Source of the DNA: Litorimonas sp965205225
GTDB taxonomy: Bacteria > Pseudomonadota > Alphaproteobacteria > Caulobacterales > Maricaulaceae
NCBI GenBank assembly: GCA_965205225.1
Contig: CBDBFZ010000003.1
Coordinates: 434,001 to 498,000 of the forward strand
Direction of reading: 5' to 3'
Length of the DNA: 64,000 nt
Part shown: piece after piece, positions 8,632 to 16,856 of the stretch
Layout: every line of letters begins with the position of its first letter
Numbering within the stretch: the first letter of the stretch is position 1
The notes under the pieces: model-generated
What the model was told of the DNA's origin: nothing
Databases searched by the model: none
What the model saw: only the letters and a program-made list of their open reading frames with translations
Translations under genes and position numbers: made by a program

Positions 8632-9689
8632 TCGATGCGCCTGTTGACATGGCCCATCTTGCGGTCAATCCGGACATCATTTTTGCCGTAAAGGTGTAGC
8701 CGGGTACCCGGTTCGCGTGCCATTGCCGCCCAAGCGTCCACATCCTCGCCAATCAGATTGGTCATTTGTACCGCCCAAGCCGGCGCCGCATCGCCCAGCG
8801 GCCAACTGGCAACCGCCCGTATGTGTTGTTCAAACTGATCCGTGCAGCCCGCATCCTGTGTCCAGTGACCTGAATTATGGACTCTCGGCGCGATTTCATT
8901 GACGAGCCAGCCCTGTGGTGTGTCAAAGAATTCAACGCCGATGACCCCGACATAATCAAGGGCGTCGACAATTACGCACGCAATCTCGCCGGGTCGGCCA
9001 TCATCGCCCTGGGCCGGCGTTGTTGATGTATGGAGAATATGGTCGCGATGGACATTTTCGATCAGCGGGTAGGCTCGCACATCGCCGTCATGACTGCGGG
9101 CACAAACAACGCTGACTTCGCGAGAAAATGTTACGAAGCCTTCGACGATGAGGTTATAGTTCCCGAGCGCGTCCCAAGCTGCAATGATGTCAGCATCTCG
9201 TCGCAGTACGGCTTGGCCTTTGCCGTCATAGCCGCCGCGCCGTGTTTTCACGACACAGGGCAGGCCAATATGTTGCACGGTGCGCGTGAAGTCATCAAGG
9301 TTGCCAGCCGCGTTGCGAAAGGGCGCGACTTCGATACCGGGCAGAGCTGAGAGGAATTGCTTTTCCAGTAACCGGTCCTGCGCGGTGCGTAGCGCGGTCA
9401 GGTTTGGTGCGATGAGTTTTCCAGTGCCCGCCACTTCAACGGCTCGGACGGGAATCGACTCCCATTCATAGGTGATGGCGTCGCAGGCTGCACCGAAGCG
9501 GGCAAGCGCGGCTTCGTCATCATAACTGGCCTGAGTATATGCGCTTGAGATCTGGCCCGCCGGGTCTTCGCTACAGGGTCCGTATATGTGCATTTTCAGA
9601 CCTAGCCTGGCACCAGCGAGTGCCAGCATGCGGCCAAGCTGTCCGCCGCCCAATATGCCGATGGTCGAGCCGGGAGGAAGCGGGGTCAT
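8628..9689 (-). CDS. purK: N5-carboxyaminoimidazole ribonucleotide synthase
   Basis: The protein has 353 residues of the ATP-grasp superfamily. It carboxylates AIR with ATP and bicarbonate in purine synthesis. Visible elements are the N-terminal GILGGGQLGRMLA, YEWESIP, the ATP-grasp strand VVKTRRGGYDGKGQ, EGFVTFSREVSVV and the metal/catalytic region EFFDT then NEIAPRVHNSGHWT. The start at ATG 9689 lies two bases after the purE stop, a classic purEK operon. Length and motifs are normal for the family. Confidence 0.95.
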   Translation of the reverse strand: MTPLPPGSTIGILGGGQLGRMLALAGARLGLKMHIYGPCSEDPAGQISSAYTQASYDDEAALARFGAACDAITYEWESIPVRAVEVAGTGKLIAPNLTALRTAQDRLLEKQFLSALPGIEVAPFRNAAGNLDDFTRTVQHIGLPCVVKTRRGGYDGKGQAVLRRDADIIAAWDALGNYNLIVEGFVTFSREVSVVCARSHDGDVRAYPLIENVHRDHILHTSTTPAQGDDGRPGEIACVIVDALDYVGVIGVEFFDTPQGWLVNEIAPRVHNSGHWTQDAGCTDQFEQHIRAVASWPLGDAAPAWAVQMTNLIGEDVDAWAAMAREPGTRLHLYGKNDVRIDRKMGHVNRRID

Positions 9690-9691
9690 GA

Positions 9692-10177
9692 TTATCCGCG
9701 CGGGTCCGTGCCGACACTGTCTGTCTGCGCCGCCCGCCAGGCGTTGAGCCGTTCAGCCAGCACGTCATCCGTCGTTGCCAGGATGGCAACCGCCAGCAGA
9801 GCGGCATTCTTCGCGCCTGCTTTGCCGATGGCCAGGGTTCCGACAGGAATGCCGCCGGGCATCTGCGCGATCGACAACAGACTGTCCAAGCCGGACAGTG
9901 CTTTGCTTTCAACCGGTACGCCCAGCACAGGCAGGCGGGTCATAGACGCGCACATGCCGGGGAGATGCGCTGCGCCGCCAGCGCCTGCGATCACGACTTT
10001 AAACCCTTTTTCGACAGCGGTGGTCGAGAAATCATAGAGGCGTTGAGGCGTGCGGTGGGCAGAAATCACCACCGCTTCATAGCCAATGCCAAGGTGATCC
10101 AGCACGTTGGCAGCCTGTTCCATCGTCGACCAGTCGGACGTGGAGCCCATGATAATGGCGATTGGGACGGAGGACAT
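9692..10177 (-). CDS. purE: N5-carboxyaminoimidazole ribonucleotide mutase
   Basis: The protein has 161 residues from ATG 10177 (MSSVPIAIIMGSTSDW); a start 14 codons upstream is open but atypical. It interconverts N5-CAIR and CAIR. Visible family motifs are MGSTSDW, the catalytic SAHRTP, AGAGGAAHLPGM and PVLGVPVESKALSGLDSLLSIAQMP (given here in two overlapping parts of the same loop). It is the first gene of the purE-purK operon, which reads leftwards. The length is typical for class I PurE. Confidence 0.95.
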   Translation of the reverse strand: MSSVPIAIIMGSTSDWSTMEQAANVLDHLGIGYEAVVISAHRTPQRLYDFSTTAVEKGFKVVIAGAGGAAHLPGMCASMTRLPVLGVPVESKALSGLDSLLSIAQMPGGIPVGTLAIGKAGAKNAALLAVAILATTDDVLAERLNAWRAAQTDSVGTDPRG

Positions 10178-10319
10178 AGTTGGGGATCTCGCTTCCAATG
10201 TTGAAAAGCGCGTTATCATAGCGATTACGTCGCATGGGTCAATCGCAGCGGCTTTCTTAGTGCGGAATTAACCCCGCATGCGCGATGAGTGGGGATCAGT
10301 CCCGTAAGGATAATTTCGC

Positions 10320-10943
10320 TTGGCCGACCTCACCCGCATCGCCACATTGCTGCAAACGACAGCCGAGCCGATGGCAGAGCAGATCGGCGTCACTGACGAA
10401 CAGTTGATTAATCGTAATCGCGATCTGTCAGAGGAAGTGACGCGTCTGCGCTTGCGCGTTCTTGAACTGGAAGCCGCCGTTGATATGGATGCGCTGCTGC
10501 CTGTCTATAATCGCCGAGCGTTCATGCGGGAGGTCTCTCGGGCTCAATCCGTCATGTCCCGCTACGGTCTGATGTCGGCGATTATTTTCTTCGATCTGGA
10601 TGGATTCAAACAGATCAATGACCGTTATGGTCATGGCATTGGCGATAAGATTCTGGAACGGGTTGCTCAGAGTCTTCTTTCTGGTGTTCGTCAGTGCGAT
10701 ATGGTTGCGCGGCTTGGCGGCGATGAATTCGGCGTTCTTCTGTTCAAATGTGACCAACAGGTCGCCAAGGCAAAGGCTGGCGTTCTGGCCTGCCGGATTG
10801 GGGACATTGCGCTGGCGCATCCTGACAGGTTGATTGGTATTGATGCCAGTTGGGGCACATCTCTGTGTGATCCCGATGATAGCGTCGAAACGGTCTTGGA
10901 CCGTGCCGATCGTGCCATGTATCTGAATAAATGGTCTAACTGA
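10320..10943 (+). CDS. GGDEF-domain diguanylate cyclase
   Basis: The protein has 207 residues. The start is a TTG at 10320, supported by an AAGGA ribosome site nine bases upstream. Residues 1-55 form a short helical, coiled-coil-like leader (NRDLSEEVTRLRLRVLELE). A full GGDEF domain follows: YNRRAFMREV, FFDLDGFKQINDRYGHGIGD and the active loop RLGGDEFGV. An RxxD inhibitory site is not obvious before the active loop. It would make cyclic di-GMP in the cytosol. It has no sensor domain, so activity may depend on oligomerisation through the leader. Confidence 0.88.
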   Translation: MADLTRIATLLQTTAEPMAEQIGVTDEQLINRNRDLSEEVTRLRLRVLELEAAVDMDALLPVYNRRAFMREVSRAQSVMSRYGLMSAIIFFDLDGFKQINDRYGHGIGDKILERVAQSLLSGVRQCDMVARLGGDEFGVLLFKCDQQVAKAKAGVLACRIGDIALAHPDRLIGIDASWGTSLCDPDDSVETVLDRADRAMYLNKWSN

Positions 10944-10958
10944 GATCATCGGATAGGC

Positions 10959-11207
10959 TCAGGCAATAATATCAGGTATGATCTGGTTCTCCAGATAGGC
11001 GATCTGATCTTTCAGGGAGAGCCTAATCTTTTTCATTCGCCTGATCTTCAGCATATCATCCACCCCGGTTTCTATCAGAGCGTCAATTTCCTGATCAATG
11101 CGGCGATGCTCCAATCTCAACCTGTCCAGAAGGGTGACGGATTCCTGAGCATCCGCCTCCGACGAGGCTTCGTTATCCTGATCTGGAAAATCTGACTCAT
11201 CATTCAT
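10959..11207 (-). CDS. DUF465 (YdcH-like) small protein
   Basis: The protein has 82 residues: an acidic N-terminal stretch of 25, then a helical hairpin with LDRLRLEHRRIDQEIDALI and the conserved MKKIRLSLKDQIAYLEN. This pattern fits DUF465, short coiled-coil proteins of unknown function widespread in alphaproteobacteria. It is convergent with the GGDEF gene and divergent from a second DUF465 gene starting 74 bases away, so the two small paralogues share one promoter region. Confidence 0.75.
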   Translation of the reverse strand: MNDESDFPDQDNEASSEADAQESVTLLDRLRLEHRRIDQEIDALIETGVDDMLKIRRMKKIRLSLKDQIAYLENQIIPDIIA

Positions 11208-11280
11208 TTGTCGCTTGTAGCGGGCGGGCCGAACTTGTGCTACAGATCATTTTCTACCTATCTACATATCGGAGGTCTTC

Positions 11281-11457
11281 ATGGCGCTATCGGCTCATCT
11301 GAAACAACTGCAATCCCGTCACAGTAATATTGAAGACCAAATCAATCGAGAACTCCGAAGTCCCGCACCGGATAATGTGAAGATCTCTCAGCTCAAACGG
11401 CAGAAGCTCCAGATCAAGGATACGATCATGCAGATGGGCACTGAAGCCAGTACCTAG
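11281..11457 (+). CDS. DUF465 (YdcH-like) small protein; stop lies in an IS end
   Basis: The protein has 58 residues. It has the DUF465 pattern: HLKQLQSRHSNIEDQINREL, then ISQLKRQKLQIKDTIMQM. A good ribosome site (GGAGG) lies a few bases before ATG 11281. The last codons are GCC AGT ACC TAG, and the TAG falls inside the CCTAGG that forms the left end of the IS427-like derivative. The native C-terminus may therefore have been altered slightly by insertion, or the target CTAG was the original stop. Upstream and divergent lies another DUF465 gene. Confidence 0.72.
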   Translation: MALSAHLKQLQSRHSNIEDQINRELRSPAPDNVKISQLKRQKLQIKDTIMQMGTEAST

Positions 11458-11763
11458 GTCGTATTGAAGCATTAATCATTTGAGCGAGATTTCGATAGCA
11501 GCGAGTTTGACAAAGCCCCTATGGTTTTGATCAGGCTTGTCATATCGCGCCAATGCCCGCCCGAATAGGCCATCCACAACACAGCATCAATGAAAAGCCT
11601 GTTATGAGCGTTGCGCCCCCGTTTCCCTGTGCTCCCACAAGGCCAATAAGACTTTAAACGGGTCCATTGTTCATCCGTAAGTTCCTGATAACCAGACAGA
11701 TGGACTCTCCTGACAAAAGGCAGAAACATTATACAAAACAAAAGTCAATTCTTCGTATCGCGT
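11453..11763 (-). mobile_element. Internally deleted IS427-like element (about 310 bp, MITE-like)
   Basis: The right part matches the start of the IS427-like OrfA at 34780 (MSGYQELTDEQWSRLK becomes LSGYQELTDEQWTRLK). The left part matches the end of OrfB and the terminal CCTAGGTCGTA. Everything between is deleted, so an 89-codon frame fuses the OrfA start to out-of-frame OrfB tail sequence. The left end is well preserved; the right terminal bases have drifted (CTTCGTATCGCG instead of CTTCACTACAGCCTAGG). It could be mobilised only by a transposase made elsewhere, and the degraded right end makes this doubtful. Confidence 0.7.
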
Positions 11764-12078
11764 TAATCTTCGAATGAATGCCCGAGCATCTACGGATGCG
11801 ATGGAAGCCTCCCGGTCTTTCGCCAACCGCCACCACCAGCATTGCAAAACTATGCTCCGCCGCGCAAAATCTGGTTCAGTGCCGGGTCAATGTTTGTGTA
11901 ATAGGGCGAGAGGTAAGCCATAGGCAGAGTTTACCGCGCCCAGACCGATATATCACCCTTACCGGGTCAGAAAATTCGGCTATCACCAAGACTCTGGCAA
12001 TAACCAGCCATTACGGCGCTTTGAATGCGCTGCGCACCGCGCTATGGCGCGCAAAATCCCGCGTGAAAGCCCATCCCC
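11764..12078. other. Intergenic region before argG
   Basis: I see no convincing gene, RNA or terminator in these 315 bases. Open frames here lack a ribosome site and family resemblance. The argG promoter should lie in the right-hand part, but no clear -35/-10 pair stands out. Confidence 0.4.
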
Positions 12079-13302
12079 ATGTCCAAACCCAAAAAAGTTG
12101 TCCTCGCATATTCCGGAGGTCTGGACACATCGATCATCCTGAAATGGTTACAGGAGGAAAAAGGCTGCGAAGTCGTAACTTTCACAGCAGATTTGGGTCA
12201 GGGCGAAGAGCTGGAACCCGCACGCCACAAGGCCAAAGCCGCCGGGGTCAAGGAAATCTATATTGACGATCTGCGTGAGGAATTTGTGCGCGATTTCGTC
12301 TTCCCCATGTTCCGCGCCAATACGGTCTATGAGGGGCTATATCTGCTGGGCACGTCGATTGCCCGCCCGCTGATTTCCAAGCGCCAGATCGAGATCGCAC
12401 ATGAGGTCAGCGCCGACGCCGTCTGTCACGGCGCGACCGGTAAGGGCAATGATCAGGTCCGTTTCGAACTCGGTTATTATGCGCTCGATCCGGACATCAA
12501 GGTCATCGCCCCGTGGCGCGAATGGAATCTGAACTCACGGACCAAACTGCTAGAATATGCCGAGCAACACGGAATTGAGATCGCACTCGACAAGCGCGGC
12601 GAGGCCCCCTTCTCGGTCGATGCGAACCTGCTTCACACATCCTCCGAAGGTAAGGTTCTGGAAGATCCGAACGACGAAGCCCCGGAATTCATCTATCAAC
12701 GGACGGTTAGCCCAGAGAACGCCCCGGACATACCAACCATTATCGAAATTGGATTCGACCGTGGCGACGCCGTCTCCATCGACGGCGAAGCGATGAGTCC
12801 AGCGACGCTCCTGACCAAGCTGAATGAGCTCGGCGGGGCGAATGGTATTGGCCGCCTCGACTTGCTGGAAAACCGCTTTGTCGGGATGAAATCACGCGGT
12901 GTTTATGAAACGCCCGGTGGCACCATCCTTTTGATGGCGCATCGAGGCATTGAGCAAATCACGATGGATAAGGGCGCGATGCACCTGAAGGACGAACTGA
13001 TGCCGAAATATGCCGAGCTAATCTATAACGGCTTCTGGTTCTCACCCGAGCGTAAGATGCTGCAAGCCGCCATCGACGCCTCACAGGAGCTGGTGACGGG
13101 TATGGTACGCCTGAAACTCTATAAGGGCAATTGCGACATTATCGGACGCGCGTCGTCCTATTCGCTCTACAGTCAGGAACATGTCACTTTTGAGGAAGAT
13201 GACGTGTATGATCAGGCGGATGCAGGCGGCTTCATCAAGATCAACGCCCTGCGCCTGCGCCTGCTCAAAGCGCGGGACCGGAAAGCCGGGAAGAATAGTT
13301 AA
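12079..13302 (+). CDS. argG: Argininosuccinate synthase
   Basis: The protein has 407 residues, the usual length. It joins citrulline and aspartate with ATP in arginine synthesis. Diagnostic text includes the N-type ATP pyrophosphatase P-loop AYSGGLDTSIILKWL (about 8-22), FTADLGQGEE, the citrulline-site region GATGKGNDQVRFE and the tail region MTKD-like GTILLMAHRGIEQ. Genes on both sides are unrelated, and it appears to be a single-gene unit. Confidence 0.96.
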   Translation: MSKPKKVVLAYSGGLDTSIILKWLQEEKGCEVVTFTADLGQGEELEPARHKAKAAGVKEIYIDDLREEFVRDFVFPMFRANTVYEGLYLLGTSIARPLISKRQIEIAHEVSADAVCHGATGKGNDQVRFELGYYALDPDIKVIAPWREWNLNSRTKLLEYAEQHGIEIALDKRGEAPFSVDANLLHTSSEGKVLEDPNDEAPEFIYQRTVSPENAPDIPTIIEIGFDRGDAVSIDGEAMSPATLLTKLNELGGANGIGRLDLLENRFVGMKSRGVYETPGGTILLMAHRGIEQITMDKGAMHLKDELMPKYAELIYNGFWFSPERKMLQAAIDASQELVTGMVRLKLYKGNCDIIGRASSYSLYSQEHVTFEEDDVYDQADAGGFIKINALRLRLLKARDRKAGKNS

Positions 13303-13363
13303 CGGGATTTGTCACGGGACACAGCGTCTGTCTTGATTTATTATGCTGGCAAGAGGCCCTGTC

Positions 13364-14195
13364 ATGAAGCCGATCTTGTTGAGTTTTTTGGTAGCCTGCT
13401 TCAGCCTAATATCATCAAACGCATGGTCCGACCTTGCAGAAGACAGCATCGCCTTTTACGATCAGCAGGATTATGCCAAGCGCTTGATGCGATATACAGA
13501 TTGCGATGCACTCTACGAGGATATCAGCGATTACCTGTCCAGCCCCGCCTACCAATGGTCCGGCAATCGGTGACAGCCCGATCCAATGGGCGGTCAGATA
13601 TGAGGCCGAACCGGATTTGAAGGACATGCCTGCGAGGACATCACGTTCAGTTACCTCCCGCAAGCCGAAGAGTCGGCCTGAGCGACTGTAAGCGATATCC
13701 CGGACCCCTTCGTCACACCCAAAACCGTACCGCACGATGTTCGGCCCTATTGCGATCAGACGTCGCTCAGACTGATTGCAAAGAGCCAGTATTGGAGGGG
13801 CTGTCGACGAAGCATCGCGCGTTTGCGAGCGTTATACCTCCAAAAATGGCCGATATGTTATTCAGCAGGCTGGATGGAGGAGCATGGGCTGGGCCGGACC
13901 CAAACCTATCTCCGTTCCGCCGGGGGCAATTACAGAAAATCATGCTCGCAAAGCCATGAAAGAGCCTGAAAGGAGTATGAGCGGCTGATGTATGATGGGA
14001 TAGGTAGCCCCCGACACGACGACCTATCCGACTTTGAGTCCCAATTGGTCGCAAATAACCGTCACGGCACAGGACTGGCGTTATTTCGACAATGCTGTCC
14101 AGGCGACCAACAATATCGGTAAGCGCTATAAACTGCCCAGCGTTGAATCCCTATTGCTGAACTTATTCGAGAGCCCTTTACAGTTTCAGCATTAA
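13364..14195 (+). pseudogene. Secreted protein of unknown family, decayed
   Basis: The frame from ATG 13364 opens with a convincing signal peptide (MKPILLSFLVACFSLISSNAWS) and a region DCDALYEDISDYLSSPAYQW, then stops at 13573. Further fragments of protein-like sequence continue in other frames: CERYTSKNGRYVIQQAGW near 13830, and a clean terminal stretch ITVTAQDWRYFDNAVQATNN ... SPLQFQH ending in TAA at 14195. This pattern of one start, one end and scrambled frames between suggests a former protein of roughly 270 residues. I do not recognise the family. Confidence 0.5.
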
Positions 14196-14228
14196 GGATC
14201 AGGATCACCCCTTGGAGGGTATCAGATC

Positions 14229-16058
14229 ATGATTTCACGACGCGACTTTTTGAATGGGGCGCCGATTGCGGTTGGGGCCGCCCTCTCGCCGGGATTGCTG
14301 ACAGCTTGCGCAGGAACCGGGGTCGCCAATCCATTCGCCTTGCCGGCTGGCTATTACCCTCCGGCCAAGACGGGGCTGCGCGGCAGTCATGATGGCTCAT
14401 GGGAAGCGATGCATGATGTCGTGTCAGGCGTCGACATTCATCACGGCGCACCGGAAGATGATTATGATCTGATCGTGATTGGGGCCGGGATGAGCGGGCT
14501 GGCCGCTGCCTGGTATTACCGCGAAGCAAAGCCCGACGCGCATATCCTGATCCTTGACAATCACGACGATTTTGGTGGCCATGCCAAGCGCAATGAGTTT
14601 GATGTCGAGGGTCAATTCCGGCTTGGCTATGGCGGCACGGAGGCGATCGACACGCCGACACATTATCCGGAAGAGGCCAAGCGCCTGCTCCGAGCCATCG
14701 GGATCGAGGTCGACCGCTTCTATACCTATTTCGATCAGGATTTCTGGGATCGCGAAGGCCTGTCCAAATCGATCCTGTTCGATGCGGAAACCTTTGGCGA
14801 AACCAAGCTCGTGCCCGGCTACGGGTCCCGATCCTGGGAAGACTTCGCCGCCGACATGCCCGTCAGTGATGAAGCCAAACGCGAATTTATACGGCTCCAT
14901 ACCTCAACTGAGGATTACATGCCGAACCTGTCGATGGATGAGAAATATGAGATCCTGCGCAAGACCTCCTATGAGGACTTCTTGCGTAACTATGCCGGCG
15001 CGCCAGAAGAGGTCATCAATATCTATAAGCGCTGGGGGATGAGTTTCTGGTGTGTCGGTATTGATGAAATCCCGGCCACGCTGATCCAGAATTATGATGG
15101 CGGTATGCCCGGCGTGACATATACATTGCCCCGCACCGGGTTGCGCAATGATGACCCCTATATCTTCCATTTTCCGGATGGGAATGCATCCATTGCCCGG
15201 CTGATGATCCGCAGCCTGATCCCGGACGCCATGCCGGGATCAACCATGGAAGATATCGTGCTGGCGCAGGCCGACTACAGCGCGCTGGACCGGCCTGACC
15301 AGGCCGTTCGCGTTCGCCTGAACAGCACAGCGGTAAAGATGAATAATCTGCGCGAAGGCGTGGTGGTTACCTATATGCGCGGCGGCAAACACCATACGGT
15401 GCGCGCCGCCCATACGGTTATGGCGGGATACAATATGGCCCTGCCCTATCTGTGCGACGAACTGCCAAAGGCCCAGCGCGAGGCGCTTCTATCGGTCCCG
15501 AAAATCCCGCTTGTTTACACTAAGGTCGCCGTGCCCGATTGGCGGCGGTTTAAAGAGATCGGGACAGACTTCGTCTATTATACGGACGGGTTCTTCAAGC
15601 AGGTCGAATTTGCCTATCCGGTGTCAATTGGTGGGTATGAGGCTGTCCGGTCGCCTGACGAACCCCTGGTCCTGCACATGTGCCACGTACCGTGGGTGCC
15701 CGACACGAAAGGACCGGCTCAGTGGCGCGAAGGCCGGATGCGCATCCTCGCAACCCCGTTCGAGACGTTCGAAGGTCATGTCAAAAACCAGCTTTCCCAG
15801 GCGCTCTCCGGATATGACTTCGATCCCGACCGCGACATCTCGGCCATTACCGTCAATCGCTGGCCGCATGGCTATGCCTATTCGTCCGAGCTGATCTGGG
15901 AACCGGACTATGCCGATGAAGAGGATAAACCCTGGGTTATCGGACGCAAACCCGTTGGCCGCATCCATGTCGCCAATTCCGATGCTGGAGCCAAGGCTGA
16001 TACCGGCGTTGCGATGGCCCAGGCGCACCGCGCTGTGACAGAGATATTGACGGGCTAG
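14229..16058 (+). CDS. Tat-exported FAD-dependent oxidoreductase, spermidine dehydrogenase-like
   Basis: The protein has 609 residues. The N-terminus has a twin-arginine signal (SRRDFLNG) followed by a hydrophobic stretch and a Cys (LLTACAG) that could be a lipobox. A Rossmann FAD site follows: DLIVIGAGMSGLAAAWYYRE, then the second family motif DFGGHAKRNEF, as in SpdH-type spermidine dehydrogenases and related proteins. The C-terminal FAD-closing region is around RIHVANSDAGAKADTGVAMA. It would act in the periplasm, passing electrons to an unknown acceptor. The substrate assignment is by resemblance only. A strong ribosome site (GGAGG) precedes ATG 14229. Confidence 0.75.
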   Translation: MISRRDFLNGAPIAVGAALSPGLLTACAGTGVANPFALPAGYYPPAKTGLRGSHDGSWEAMHDVVSGVDIHHGAPEDDYDLIVIGAGMSGLAAAWYYREAKPDAHILILDNHDDFGGHAKRNEFDVEGQFRLGYGGTEAIDTPTHYPEEAKRLLRAIGIEVDRFYTYFDQDFWDREGLSKSILFDAETFGETKLVPGYGSRSWEDFAADMPVSDEAKREFIRLHTSTEDYMPNLSMDEKYEILRKTSYEDFLRNYAGAPEEVINIYKRWGMSFWCVGIDEIPATLIQNYDGGMPGVTYTLPRTGLRNDDPYIFHFPDGNASIARLMIRSLIPDAMPGSTMEDIVLAQADYSALDRPDQAVRVRLNSTAVKMNNLREGVVVTYMRGGKHHTVRAAHTVMAGYNMALPYLCDELPKAQREALLSVPKIPLVYTKVAVPDWRRFKEIGTDFVYYTDGFFKQVEFAYPVSIGGYEAVRSPDEPLVLHMCHVPWVPDTKGPAQWREGRMRILATPFETFEGHVKNQLSQALSGYDFDPDRDISAITVNRWPHGYAYSSELIWEPDYADEEDKPWVIGRKPVGRIHVANSDAGAKADTGVAMAQAHRAVTEILTG

Positions 16059-16261
16059 GCCAGATCACCGCGATAACTCGTCCGAAGGGTAAGCGCGCGC
16101 CTGTCGATGGAACCGCATCGGACGGTCCGATTTCCCGCAAGTGCCGTTTCACCGTCTCAGGTGAGAGCGGCGAAGACGCACAGGCTGCGCGCCTGCTTGC
16201 TGCAGAAGATTGTGAAGCTCCGAAATCGTCAAATGGATAAAATGACGTCCGGCCAGCGTAT

Positions 16262-16799
16262 TTAGTTCGAGATAGTTTCCAGCCGCGCTGGCATGGGCAA
16301 CCTGGCATGGGCAACCTCATCCGCTGGAACCAGAATCTGCCGTCCGCCAGATTTGAGTGTCAACTGTCCCGTCGTCAGAACGTCCTTGCGGGCCGCGCAC
16401 AGGGTCACAGCCAGCGTCATGCGAGAGGCCGAGGACTGTCCCTCAATGGTTTCTTTCAGAACCATGGCATCAAGCGTAAGGTCGGAGACCGCTTTGCGCA
16501 GCCGCATATTCTCCTTCTCAAGCGTCTTCAACCGCCGAGCCTGCTGGGCCTTAAGGCCGCCATACGCGCGCCGCCATCAATCGTCGGTCTGGTTCGCAAT
16601 GCCGAGGGACCGGCAGATCGCACCAGTCTTCTCGCCTGCAACCAATCGAACTTCAGCCTCACCTAGCTTCGGAATGATCTGTTCAGGAATGATCTTGTTC
16701 AGGGGTGTCGCGTTTTCTCGCTATAATGTGCACCTTCAAGCGCATAATAGCCAAAAACTCTAACGCCTCAAAACGGACCACTTTCAGGGGGCAAGGTCA
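16262..16799 (-). mobile_element. IS3-family (IS407-like) remnant, OrfA only
   Basis: On the minus strand the sequence begins with an IS3-type terminus (TTGCCCCCTGAAAGTGG, near 16780-16796). It then encodes broken OrfA: IIPKLGEAEVRLVAGEKTGA, CRSLGIANQTDD, AYGGLKAQQARRLKTLEKEN and RLRKAVSDLTLDAMVLKETI. These are the helix-turn-helix and leucine-zipper regions of an IS3 OrfA. A frame change separates the first part from the rest, and no OrfB follows. The terminus resembles that of the second IS3 remnant starting near 57395. Confidence 0.7.
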
Positions 16800-16856
16800 G
16801 CGGTGTCCAGCCGGCTCAGTCTTGGTCATGACCTTGTCCTAGGTTTGACCCGCTGG

